Assembly (NCBI RefSeq): GCF_003075455.1
Contig: NZ_QDAE01000001.1
Coordinates: 310,001 to 374,000, forward strand
DNA: 64,000 nucleotides
From: Arthrobacter sp. Bz4
GTDB taxonomy: Bacteria; Actinomycetota; Actinomycetes; Actinomycetales; Micrococcaceae
Direction of reading: 5' to 3'
In this document: positions 1 through 8,246 of the stretch, piece after piece
How the letters are laid out: each line of letters starts with the position of its first letter
Numbering within the stretch: the first letter of the stretch is position 1
Notes under the pieces: generated by a model
What the model was told of the DNA's origin: nothing
Seen by the model: the letters and a program-made list of their open reading frames with translations, nothing else
The model's database searches: none
Made by a program: the position numbers and the translations under genes

Positions 1-972
1 GGTTCGGTAGCAGCGTTCACCGCCGCCGGAACTGCCTACGCCACCCACGGCGAACCGTTGATCCCCGTCTACGTGTTCTACTCGATGTTCGGTTTCCAGC
101 GCACCGGCGATTCCTACTGGGCTGCAGCCGACCAGATGACCCGCGGGTTCATCATCGGGGCCACCGCGGGTCGCACCACCCTGACCGGTGAAGGACTACA
201 GCACGCTGACGGGCACTCCCCACTGCTGGCCTCCACCAACCCGGCAGTGGTCACCTACGATCCGGCCTACGGCTACGAAATCGGCCACATTGTGCGGGAC
301 GGTTTGAAGCGCATGTATGGCGAAGGGTCAGAGGACCGAAACCTGATGTACTACATCACGGTCTACAACGAGCCGATCCTGCAGCCCAAGGAACCGGAAG
401 AGCTCGACGTCGAGGGAATTCTCAAGGGCATTTATCTGCTGTCGCCGGCCAAGATCGACGGAGCGCGCGCCCAGTTGCTTGCCTCCGGGGTCTCGGTGCC
501 ATGGGCCCTGGAAGCGCAGCAGATTCTCGCTGACGACTGGGGTGTCTCCGCTGACGTGTGGTCGGTAACCTCCTGGAACGAGTTGCGCAGGGACGGGCTC
601 GCGGCTGAAGAGGACGCGTTCCTGAACCCGTCCGAAGATGCCCGGGTACCGTTCATCACCCAGCAACTCGAAGGCGCCACCGGTCCGATCGTGGCAGTGA
701 CCGACTACATGAAGGCTATTCCGGACCAGGTGCGTCAGTTCCTGCCGAACGAGTTCGCGACGCTCGGCGCCGACGGGTTCGGTTTCTCCGACACCCGGGC
801 CGCGGCACGCCGGTTCTTCAAAATCGACAGCCACTCCGTGGTGGTGCGAGCCCTCGAGATGCTGGCACGCCGCGGGGAGGTGGACGCTGGAGCGCCTGCC
901 GAAGCGATCGACAAGTACAAGCTGCTTGATGTGAACGCCGGCACCACCGGCAACACCGGCGGGGACAGCTAA
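1..972 (+). CDS. aceE: Pyruvate dehydrogenase E1 component, C-terminal part
   Basis: This is the 3' end of the homodimeric-type E1 subunit of pyruvate dehydrogenase, which decarboxylates pyruvate with thiamine diphosphate and passes the acetyl group to lipoyl-E2. The frame is open from base 1, so the gene begins outside the window and about 323 residues are visible. The segment [12 protein letters not shown], followed by [20 protein letters not shown] and the late ITVYNEP motif, is typical of the AceE C-terminal half. A strong hairpin about 110 bp downstream ends the transcript. It lies directly upstream of the fatty-acid synthesis genes, linking acetyl-CoA supply with its use; the link is positional only. 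Confidence 0.95.
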   Translation, partial: GSVAAFTAAGTAYATHGEPLIPVYVFYSMFGFQRTGDSYWAAADQMTRGFIIGATAGRTTLTGEGLQHADGHSPLLASTNPAVVTYDPAYGYEIGHIVRDGLKRMYGEGSEDRNLMYYITVYNEPILQPKEPEELDVEGILKGIYLLSPAKIDGARAQLLASGVSVPWALEAQQILADDWGVSADVWSVTSWNELRRDGLAAEEDAFLNPSEDARVPFITQQLEGATGPIVAVTDYMKAIPDQVRQFLPNEFATLGADGFGFSDTRAAARRFFKIDSHSVVVRALEMLARRGEVDAGAPAEAIDKYKLLDVNAGTTGNTGGDS

Positions 973-1081
973 CCCGCACAGTGGGCTAGCGACTACGGCG
1001 GCGTCGGCAGGCACACGCCGGCGGGCTGACACGGCCTAGGTAGGTACAGCGTCGGCGGGCACAGCCGCTCGCTCGAGTCAG

Positions 1082-1147
1082 AAACGGCCCTCGGGCTCAG
1101 GTTTGCCGGTTGCAACCGGTGGATCTGAGGCCCAGGGCCGTTTCTGT
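1082..1147 (+). terminator. Rho-independent terminator after aceE
   Basis: Ten-base arms AAACGGCCCT (1082-1091) and AGGGCCGTTT (1134-1143) are perfect complements, with further internal pairing between them, and the second arm runs into a T-rich tail. It separates aceE from fasR. Confidence 0.75.
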
Positions 1148-1174
1148 TGGGTGCGTGGCGTGCTGGCGGCGTGT

Positions 1175-1191
1175 TTGTAGCCTCCACACAA
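1175..1191 (+). promoter_or_regulatory. Candidate FasR-type site upstream of fasR
   Basis: The 17-mer TTGTAG-CCTCC-ACACAA lies just before the fasR coding region and closely matches a more symmetric 17-mer upstream of fabD (2477-2493). The shared form is TTGTAG-N5-xxACAA. A shared operator for autoregulation and fab control is an inference from this match. Confidence 0.35.
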
Positions 1192-1228
1192 AATGGAGCC
1201 TGAGGCCGAGGGGACGTATGCTCAACCC

Positions 1229-2464
1229 ATGCCTGTGTCCGAACGCCCCTTTCCACCCAGTTCCCGCAGGGCTCAGATCCCTGTAGCCGACCCGGACACG
1301 GTGGAGCGGCTGAAGTCGAAGATCGGCGCCCTGTCAACCGCCACCCTGCAGCAACTCGATGCGTCGCTGCCCTGGTACCGGGGATTACGTCCGGATGAGC
1401 GGTCTGCTCTGGGACTGGTGGCGCAGAAGGGAATCGCGTCTTTCGTCAACTGGTATCAGCGCCCGGTTTCGCCGGCCTGGGTCCTCAGCGACGTTTTTGG
1501 CACCGCACCAACCGAGCTCACCCGCTCAATCAGCCTGCAGAAGGCGCTGCAACTGATCCGCGTAGTGGTTCAAGTGGTCGAGGACCGGGTGCCTGACCTG
1601 GCAGCTGACGCCGACCAGGGCGCACTCCGCGAAGCCGTTCTACGCTATTCACGGGAGGTGGCATTTGCTGCTGCCGACGTGTACGCGCGGGCCGCTGAGA
1701 CCCGCGGGTCCTGGGACACCCGGCTCGAAGCACTCGTGGTCGACGCCATCCTCCGCGGGGAAAGTTCGGACGCCTTACGTTCACGGATCGCCGCAGTGGG
1801 CTGGCAGTCCCAGGCCAGAATTACCGTCATGGTAGGCAGTTCCCCGCCGGAGCCCAACGCCCTATTCCTCAACGAGTTGCGGCGCACCACCGATCGAATC
1901 GCCGAAGACACCCTGGTGGGAATCCAGGGCGACCGGTTGATCCTCGTCCTCGGCGGGGTGGAGAACAACGAAAGCACCTACAGCCGTTTGAGCGATCTGT
2001 TTGGGCCGGGGCCTGTGGTGTACGGACCCGAATCCGAATCCCTGGTGGCCGCGAGCAGCTCAGCGCAGGCGGCTTTCGCCGGACTGACCGCGGCGCGTGC
2101 CTGGCCTGCCGCGCCACGCCCGGTTGCTGCCGACGACCTGTGGCCCGAACGGGTCATCTCCGGCGACGACACGGCGCGAAAGGCGCTGATTCGCAACATC
2201 TACCGTCCGCTGGTGGGTGCATCGAATGGCCTCGAGGAGACCCTGTCCTCCTACCTCAATCTGGGGCATTCGCTTGAGGCAACCTCCCGCGCGTTGTTCG
2301 TCCACGCGAACACCGTTCGCTACCGGCTACGACGGGTCTGCGACATCACCGGATGGGATCCGTTGCTCCCCCGTGAGGCGTTTGTTCTGCAGACGGCGCT
2401 CGTGGTGGGCAGACTGTCCCAACCATCGCCAGGGCCGGCCGAGCGCCCTGTTACTCGTCCGTAA
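1229..2464 (+). CDS. fasR: PucR/CdaR-type transcriptional regulator of fatty-acid synthesis (FasR-like)
   Basis: The protein has a long N-terminal regulatory region and a C-terminal PucR-type HTH_30 domain at about residues 334-370, with LNLGHSLEATSRALFVHANTVRYR-type helices (NTVRYRLRRV). In Streptomyces coelicolor a regulator of this family, FasR, sits directly upstream of fabD-fabH-acpP-fabF and activates it. The identical arrangement here supports orthology. I chose the ATG at 1229, which has GAGGGG upstream; an in-frame ATG at 1193 would add 12 residues but has no visible ribosome site. A 97-bp gap holding a palindrome separates it from fabD. Confidence 0.85.
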   Translation: MPVSERPFPPSSRRAQIPVADPDTVERLKSKIGALSTATLQQLDASLPWYRGLRPDERSALGLVAQKGIASFVNWYQRPVSPAWVLSDVFGTAPTELTRSISLQKALQLIRVVVQVVEDRVPDLAADADQGALREAVLRYSREVAFAAADVYARAAETRGSWDTRLEALVVDAILRGESSDALRSRIAAVGWQSQARITVMVGSSPPEPNALFLNELRRTTDRIAEDTLVGIQGDRLILVLGGVENNESTYSRLSDLFGPGPVVYGPESESLVAASSSAQAAFAGLTAARAWPAAPRPVAADDLWPERVISGDDTARKALIRNIYRPLVGASNGLEETLSSYLNLGHSLEATSRALFVHANTVRYRLRRVCDITGWDPLLPREAFVLQTALVVGRLSQPSPGPAERPVTRP

Positions 2465-2476
2465 CCCGGTCCCTCG

Positions 2477-2493
2477 TTGTAGACTTCCTACAA
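2477..2493 (+). promoter_or_regulatory. Inverted repeat upstream of fabD, candidate FasR operator
   Basis: TTGTAG-ACTTC-CTACAA is a perfect 6-bp inverted repeat with a 5-bp spacer in the fasR-fabD gap. It resembles the 17-mer upstream of fasR. Assignment to FasR is inferred from position and repetition. Confidence 0.4.
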
Positions 2494-2560
2494 AGCGACC
2501 CCCGGAGCTTCGTGCACCGGGATACCCAATAAACCTCTCCCAGTTTGGAAAGCTTGAAAA

Positions 2561-3526
2561 GTGCTTGCAATCGTCTGCCCCGGTCAGGGGTCCCAAACGC
2601 CCGGTTTCCTGAGCCCCTGGTTGGAACTTCCGGGCGTCTCTGATCATCTCGACTCCCTCAGCGGCCAGGCCGGTCTGGATCTCATCCGGCACGGCACCGA
2701 GTCCGATGAGGAAACGATCAAGGACACGGCGGTGGCGCAACCCCTGATTGTTGCTGCCGGCTTGGTGACAGCCCGTGTACTGCTGGCCAATCGTCCAATG
2801 ACTGCAGCGACAGTTGTCGCCGGTCACTCGGTCGGCGAGCTGACGGCGTCGGCCATTTCCGGTGCATTGTCCGAACAGGACGCCGTAACATTTGTTCGCG
2901 TCCGAGCGACAGCGATGGCGGAGGCGGCTGCGGTCGTTCCCACCGGTATGAGTGCAGTGCTGGGTGGAGATCCCGACGACGTCGCCACCGTACTTGCGCG
3001 GCACGGCCTGACAGCGGCGAACAGCAATGGTGGTGGCCAGGTAGTCGCTGCCGGCACCCTGGAGCAGCTCGCGGCTTTGACAGCCGATCCGCCAGCCAAG
3101 GCCCGAGTCATCCCCCTCAAGGTGGCGGGCGCCTTCCACACTCATCACATGAGCCCGGCTGCGACAGCGTTGCAGGAGCTGAGAGGGTCCCTGATGCCGA
3201 TGGCACCGGCCGCCACCCTGTTGTCCAACTTTGATGGGGCACCGGTGGTCACCGGGGAGGGCAATCTGGACAGTCTGATCGCCCAGGTATCCCGGCCGGT
3301 CAGATGGGATCTCTGCATGGCCCAGATGGAACAGATGGGTGTGTCCGGGGTGATCGAACTTTCGCCGGCGGGTACTTTAACCGGCCTGATGAAGCGCGGA
3401 ATGCGCGGGACCCCCACATTGGCCGTAAAATCGCCAGAGGATCTTGATGCTGCGGCTGCCTTCATTGATGAGCATTCCCGTACACCGGATCCGGTCATTT
3501 CCCCCATCGCAGAAGGACATTCGTGA
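2561..3526 (+). CDS. fabD: Malonyl-CoA:ACP transacylase
   Basis: FabD moves malonyl groups from CoA to acyl carrier protein for type II fatty-acid synthesis in the cytoplasm. The nucleophile elbow GHSVGE places the active serine at residue 90, and the partner histidine is probably His193 in GAFHTHHM. The N-terminal CPGQGSQ motif is also typical. At 321 residues it has normal length. The start is a GTG with GGAAAG about 10 bp upstream. Its TGA stop overlaps the fabH GTG start, so the two genes are probably translationally coupled. Confidence 0.95.
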   Translation: MLAIVCPGQGSQTPGFLSPWLELPGVSDHLDSLSGQAGLDLIRHGTESDEETIKDTAVAQPLIVAAGLVTARVLLANRPMTAATVVAGHSVGELTASAISGALSEQDAVTFVRVRATAMAEAAAVVPTGMSAVLGGDPDDVATVLARHGLTAANSNGGGQVVAAGTLEQLAALTADPPAKARVIPLKVAGAFHTHHMSPAATALQELRGSLMPMAPAATLLSNFDGAPVVTGEGNLDSLIAQVSRPVRWDLCMAQMEQMGVSGVIELSPAGTLTGLMKRGMRGTPTLAVKSPEDLDAAAAFIDEHSRTPDPVISPIAEGHS

Positions 3527-4574
3527 ACGCCCCGGCTTTGAAGCAAGCTCCACTGCGCGAGCACACCCGCATCCTCGGTATTGGGGCTTTCCGCCCCGAT
3601 GTCATTGTGACCAATGAAGACGTCTGTCAGTGGATAGATTCTTCTGATGAGTGGATCCGGCAGCGGACCGGGATTGTGACGCGGCATCGCGCCGACCGGG
3701 ACACCAGTGTGATCGACATGGCCGAAGCTGCTGCGCGAAGCGCTCTGGAGAACGCTGGCATTGAGGCATCCCAGCTCGACGCCGTGCTCGTCTCAACCGT
3801 GACCCACCCCTATGCCACTCCCTCGGCAGCCGCCCAGCTCACCGACCGGTTGGGAGCAACTCCGGCGCGGCCTACGACATTTCCGCAGCCTGTGCAGGTT
3901 ATTGCTATGGCATTGCGCAGGCTGATGCGATGGTGCACGCCGGAACTGCCGAGTACGTGCTGGTGGTGGGCGTTGAGAAGCTGTCGGACTTCATCGACAA
4001 CGCAGACCGCACTATTTCCTTCCTGCTGGGCGACGGGGCCGGCGCGGTGGTGATCGGTCCTGCCGACAGCGCCGGGATTGGTCCGTCCGTCTGGGGCTCC
4101 GATGGCAGCAAGCACCAGGCCATCCGGATGTCCCACTCGCTCCTCGACATCCGGGATGCCGAGTTGGCCTCGGTTGCCGCAGTGGGTGGATCCCTCGACG
4201 ACGCGCCGAAGGCCTCCTGGCCCACCATGCGCCAGGACGGGCAGACCGTCTTCCGTTGGGCTGTCTGGGAGATGGCCAAGGTGGCACAACGTGCTCTCGA
4301 CGAAGCCGGGGTCACAGCTGACGACCTGGTCGCGTTTGTCCCTCATCAGGCGAATATCCGCATCATCGATGAAATGGTCAAGCAACTCAAGCTTCCCGAG
4401 CATGTCGAGGTGGCTCGCGATATCGTAGACGCGGGAAACACCTCCGCCGCCTCCATTCCACTTGCCATGCACCGCATGCTGCAGGAAAATCCCGCCCTGA
4501 GTGGCGGTCTTGCGCTGCAGATCGGTTTTGGCGCCGGGTTGGTGTTCGGCGCACAGGTGGTAGTACTCCCCTAG
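3523..4574 (+). pseudogene. fabH: 3-oxoacyl-ACP synthase III, apparently frameshifted
   Basis: FabH condenses a starter acyl-CoA with malonyl-ACP to begin each fatty acid. The sequence reads as FabH in one frame from the GTG at 3523 to about 3867, then continues as FabH in another frame from about 3864-3870 to the stop at 4574. One missing base in the G/C-rich stretch around 3862-3872 explains this. The active-site cysteine codon (SAACAGY, TGT at 3891) is in the second frame; the catalytic PHQANIRI and GNTSAAS motifs are intact further on. All later sequence is well preserved, so an assembly error is more likely than a dead gene. Taken literally, the product stops at 176 residues without its active site. 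Confidence 0.85.
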
Positions 4575-4657
4575 TTTTCCCCAAGCCAAACCGTCAACCG
4601 CGGTTTGATTAACCATGTCGGATCATTGATCCGGCTAGACAAGAAAAGGAGCCATCC

Positions 4658-4903
4658 ATGGCTAGCAACGAAGAAATCCTGGCCGGACTGGCCGAAATCG
4701 TCAACGAGGAAACTGGTCTTGCACCAGAGTCGGTTGAGATGGACAAGTCCTTCACCGATGACCTGGACATCGACTCCATCTCGATGATGACCATCGTGGT
4801 CAACGCCGAGGAAAAGTTCGGCGTTCGCATCCCCGACGAAGAGGTCAAGAACCTGAAGACCGTCGGCGACGCCGTCAACTTCATCTCCGGCGCGCAGGCC
4901 TAG
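4658..4903 (+). CDS. acpP: Acyl carrier protein
   Basis: This 81-residue acidic protein carries the growing acyl chain on a 4'-phosphopantetheine arm. The arm is attached to Ser40 in the DIDSIS motif (the DSL/DSI signature). Length and helical pattern are normal for AcpP. An AAGGAG ribosome site lies 8 bp before the ATG. It sits 83 bp after fabH and 104 bp before fabF; a strong hairpin between acpP and fabF could help set the higher acpP output expected of a carrier protein, which is an inference. Confidence 0.97.
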   Translation: MASNEEILAGLAEIVNEETGLAPESVEMDKSFTDDLDIDSISMMTIVVNAEEKFGVRIPDEEVKNLKTVGDAVNFISGAQA

Positions 4904-4918
4904 ATTTTTCAGACTTCG

Positions 4919-4950
4919 GGGCCGCCGGCATCCTCGGGTGCCGGCGGCCC
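4919..4950 (+). terminator. Hairpin between acpP and fabF (attenuator or processing site)
   Basis: The arms GGGCCGCCGGCA (4919-4930) and TGCCGGCGGCCC (4939-4950) are perfectly complementary over 12 bp with an 8-base loop. No T tract follows, so it may stabilise or attenuate the transcript rather than fully end it. Confidence 0.55.
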
Positions 4951-5007
4951 GGAAGACGCCCACCAGCACGTTCCATCGCAACACCCCCACGTTTTAGAGA
5001 GTGAACC

Positions 5008-6243
5008 ATGGCACGCAAAGTAGTGATCACTGGCCTAGGCGCGACGACGCCCATCGGCGGCGACGTTCCCACCATGTGGAAGAACGCCCTCAAAGGTGTT
5101 TCCGGTGCTCGAACCATCGAAGCCGACTGGGTCCAGGAGTACGAGCTGCCTGTGACCTTCGCGGCACAGGTCACCACCCCTGCCAGCGAGGTCCTCTCGC
5201 GAGTCGAAGCCAAGCGCATGGATCCGTCCACCCAGTTCGCGGTCATCGCAGCCCGCGAAGCCTGGCGGGATTCCGGGCTTGAAGAAATTGATCATGACCG
5301 GTTTGCGGTAGCCTTCGCAACCGGTATCGGCGGGGTGTGGACCCTGCTGGATGCGTGGGACACCCTCCGCGCCAAGGGCCCACGCCGTGTGCTGCCCATG
5401 ACGGTGCCCATGTTGATGCCCAATGGGCCCGCAGCGGCCGTCAGCTTGGACCTGGGTGCCCGCGCGGGTGCCCACACGCCGGTCTCGGCGTGTGCTTCGG
5501 GCACCGAAGCACTCCACCAGGGGCTTGAGCTGATTCGCTCCGGGAAGGCCGACGTCGTCATGTGTGGCGGCGCCGAAGCTGCTATCCACCCCATGCCAAT
5601 TGCCGCGTTCGCGTCGATGCACGCGCTTTCGCGTCGCAACGACGATCCCGAGCATGCGTCACGCCCCTACGACACCGGGCGAGATGGATTCGTCATGGGT
5701 GAAGGTGCTGGGGCCCTCCTCATCGAGGCTGAGGAACATGCTCTGGCTCGCGGAGCCCGGATCTACGGCGAACTCGCTGGCACATCGGTCACCGCCGATG
5801 CCTACCACATCACTGCTCCCGATCCCGGCGGATTGGGCGCTACGCGGGCGTTGAAGGCCGCCATGTTCGACGCACGGGTGCAGCCATCGGATATTTCGCA
5901 TGTGAACGCACACGCAACATCCACTCCCGTTGGTGACAAACCCGAATATGTGGCTCTGAAGACAGCGCTGGGTTCACACATCGACAATGTGGCGGTGTCA
6001 GCAACCAAGTCGCAGACCGGCCATTTGCTCGGCGCTTCAGGTGCCGTTGAAGCGGTGATGACGGTCCTCGCTGTCTATGATCGCAAGATGCCTGTCACGA
6101 TCAACCTGGAGAACCAGGATCCTGAAATTCCGCTGGACATTGTCACCACCGAGCGCACGCTTCCTGCTGGTGATCTGGTGGCGCTGAGTAACTCGTTCGG
6201 CTTTGGCGGACACAACGCTGTGATAGTTGTTCGCAGCGTCTAG
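5008..6243 (+). CDS. fabF: 3-oxoacyl-ACP synthase II
   Basis: FabF elongates acyl-ACP chains by decarboxylative condensation with malonyl-ACP. The nucleophile is Cys162 in VSACASGTEAL. The two histidine motifs (VNAHATSTPVGD, and KSQTGHLLGASG with its lysine) complete the Cys-His-His centre. Its 411 residues match the family. It is the last gene of the fab operon and is followed by a strong terminator. A GAGAGTG ribosome site precedes the ATG. Confidence 0.97.
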   Translation: MARKVVITGLGATTPIGGDVPTMWKNALKGVSGARTIEADWVQEYELPVTFAAQVTTPASEVLSRVEAKRMDPSTQFAVIAAREAWRDSGLEEIDHDRFAVAFATGIGGVWTLLDAWDTLRAKGPRRVLPMTVPMLMPNGPAAAVSLDLGARAGAHTPVSACASGTEALHQGLELIRSGKADVVMCGGAEAAIHPMPIAAFASMHALSRRNDDPEHASRPYDTGRDGFVMGEGAGALLIEAEEHALARGARIYGELAGTSVTADAYHITAPDPGGLGATRALKAAMFDARVQPSDISHVNAHATSTPVGDKPEYVALKTALGSHIDNVAVSATKSQTGHLLGASGAVEAVMTVLAVYDRKMPVTINLENQDPEIPLDIVTTERTLPAGDLVALSNSFGFGGHNAVIVVRSV

Positions 6244-6280
6244 TAAGTCAGCGGGTTCGCCCCCAGCGACCCAGCGAAAG

Positions 6281-6324
6281 TCAAAGGCGCCGTCCCTCAG
6301 GGGACGGCGCCTTTGACTGTTCTT
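6281..6324. terminator. Bidirectional terminator between fabF and DUF3145
   Basis: A perfect 16-bp stem (6281-6296 with 6301-6316) closes on a 4-base loop. T-rich sequence follows on the plus strand. It lies between two convergent genes and can serve both. Confidence 0.85.
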
Positions 6325-6376
6325 GTAAGAGGTTGAGCTCAGGGACGGTGAGTGTCCGTAAGGCAGTGGTGGTTTG

Positions 6377-6880
6377 TTAGCCGACCTGGTGAAGCCACCT
6401 GACCGGTGCGCCTTCCGCGGCGTGCCGGAAGGGTTCAAGTTCTTCATCCCAGGACTCGCCGAGGGCGAGGGAAAGCTCGTGGTAGACGGCAGCGGGGTCG
6501 CCGGCGCCCGTTTCGTAGGCATACCGGATGCGGTCCTCGGTCACCATGATGTTGCCGTGAACGTCAGTGGCGGCGTGGAAGATCCCCAGTTCCGGTGTGT
6601 GTGACCACCGTCCGCCATCAGCGCCAGCGCTCTGTTCCTCGGTGACCTCGTACCGAAGATGGGCCCATCCGCGAAGAGCCGATGCCAGCTGCGCACCGGA
6701 ACCCTGCGGGCCCACCCAAGACAACTCGGCACGGAACATACCGGGCGAGGCAGGTTGAGGGGTCCACTTTAGATCGGTTCGCTGATCAATCACAGAACCG
6801 ATGGCCCACTCGATATGTGGGCATAGCGCGGAAGGGGCTGAGTGAATATACAACACTCCGCGCGCCGTAATACCAGACAT
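6377..6880 (-). CDS. DUF3145 family protein
   Basis: This is a 167-residue protein of an actinobacterium-restricted family of unknown function. The N-terminal segment ARGVLYIHSAPSALCPHIEWA and the late WDEELEPFRHA segment are recognisable. I chose the ATG at 6880 because GGAGG lies 5 bp upstream; ATGs at 6892 and 6925 lie upstream in frame but lack a comparable site. It is a single gene convergent with fabF. No signal peptide or membrane segment is visible. Confidence 0.85.
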   Translation of the reverse strand: MSGITARGVLYIHSAPSALCPHIEWAIGSVIDQRTDLKWTPQPASPGMFRAELSWVGPQGSGAQLASALRGWAHLRYEVTEEQSAGADGGRWSHTPELGIFHAATDVHGNIMVTEDRIRYAYETGAGDPAAVYHELSLALGESWDEELEPFRHAAEGAPVRWLHQVG

Positions 6881-7092
6881 TCCATCCTCCATAGCTGTAG
6901 GTACGTCTTCCCCAACGACCTGCAACGGGAACGAAAATATCTGTCTGTGTCCGCCGACACGGCAGACTAGGGTTCATTCTGCCTTACATAGTCTAATTGC
7001 GCCACTGTAACTACGTTGGTGCTACTCACATTGCCATTCGGGCTACTTGTCTTTCGCCCAACGTCGGTCTTTGCCAACCACCAGGTGTGGCG

Positions 7093-8013
7093 TCAGGCGC
7101 GGGGGTGGGCCTGCTCATAGCTCCTACGGAGACGATCCACCGAGACGTGGGTATAAATCTGGGTGGTGGCAAGACTCGAATGTCCGAGGATTTCCTGGAC
7201 TGCCCTCAGATCTGCGCCGCCGTCCAGCAGATGGGTCGCAGTGCTGTGCCGCAAGGCGTGCGGTCCTGTCGCCGAAGTGCCTTCGACGCCAGCGAACAGC
7301 CTTTCGACTGTCGACCGTGCCTGGCGTTGATCCATTCGGCCCCCACGTCGACCCAGGAACAGCGCGTAGCCGCTGGCCGCGGTAACCAGTTTCGGACGGC
7401 CGCGACGGAGCCAATCGTCGAGGGCGTGTGCAGCAGGCACCCCGTACGGAACGGTTCGTTCCTTGTTGCCTTTACCGACCACGCGCAGGGTCCGGCGATC
7501 CACGTCGAGGTGGTCAATGTCCAACCCGACTAACTCCCCCACCCGGATGCCGGTGCCGTAAAGCACCTCTACGAGGGCTGTGTCCCTCAGGGCAATCGGG
7601 TCGCCCTCGGTTGATGCGGCGCGCAGGGATTCAAAGATCACGTCCAGCTGTTTCGAGGATAGGACCCCGGGCAATGTTTTTTCCCGTTTGGGTGCGCGTA
7701 GTCGAAGCGCAGGGTTTGCCTCGATCAGTTCCTCGCGCACCGCCCATGCGAGGAAACTGCGAACGGTGGCAGCGCGCCGGGCAATCGTCGACCGCGCCTG
7801 GCCCTGCGCATCCATCGAACCAAGCCAGGACCGAAGATCAGCCAGAGTCAGCTCATCCAGTCGTGTGACACCGGATTCCTGAGCGAAGCGGAGCAGCCCT
7901 CCGATATCCGTCAGGTAGGCACGCACGGTGTGAACAGACCGATTCCGTTCGGCGCTGAGATAGCCCTGGTACCGAGCGACGATACTCTGGAAGGGCTCAG
8001 GCAATTGCTGCAT
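7093..8013 (-). CDS. xerC: Tyrosine recombinase XerC
   Basis: XerC with XerD resolves chromosome dimers at dif during division. The 306-residue protein has the N-terminal SAM-like DNA-binding domain (about 5-95) and a C-terminal catalytic domain. All six catalytic residues are visible: Arg157 (GTGIRVGEL), Lys181 (GKGNKER), His252 and Arg255 (HALRH), His278 (LGHSS) and Tyr287 (TQIYTH). It follows the ogt-like gene on the same strand, 230 bp away across a repeat-rich spacer. In many actinobacteria xerC lies close to dprA, and here the ogt-like gene separates them. No integrase-type context is present, so the housekeeping role is preferred. Confidence 0.93.
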   Translation of the reverse strand: MQQLPEPFQSIVARYQGYLSAERNRSVHTVRAYLTDIGGLLRFAQESGVTRLDELTLADLRSWLGSMDAQGQARSTIARRAATVRSFLAWAVREELIEANPALRLRAPKREKTLPGVLSSKQLDVIFESLRAASTEGDPIALRDTALVEVLYGTGIRVGELVGLDIDHLDVDRRTLRVVGKGNKERTVPYGVPAAHALDDWLRRGRPKLVTAASGYALFLGRRGGRMDQRQARSTVERLFAGVEGTSATGPHALRHSTATHLLDGGADLRAVQEILGHSSLATTQIYTHVSVDRLRRSYEQAHPRA

Positions 8014-8176
8014 CTATTCACTGTGGGCCCTGCGGCGTCCATCCTCAAGCAGGCGCTCCGGTCTACCGGCCTTCTGTCGCCAGATCACGGGTTGAACCAG
8101 TTCCCGGGTTGAAGCCGGGTCACAGGCCCAGCCTAACCTCAGGCAACGGCCAGATCACAAGCCCAGCCAGATCACA

Positions 8177-8246
8177 GGCGGCAGCCCGACCACAGGCCCT
8201 GCCCGACCTCAGGCGGCAGCCCGACCTCAGGCCCTGCCTGACCTCA
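8177..8246. repeat. Two tandem 35-bp repeats between xerC and the ogt-like gene
   Basis: Two adjacent 35-bp units (8177-8211 and 8212-8246) differ at two positions. Degenerate partial copies extend upstream to about 8115. The second unit overlaps the last codons of the ogt-like gene. There are no spacers, so this is a minisatellite and not a CRISPR array. Confidence 0.8.

Noticed and set aside
8115-8246. Possible CRISPR array
   Set aside because: The 35-bp units are directly adjacent with no spacers, and there are no cas genes.
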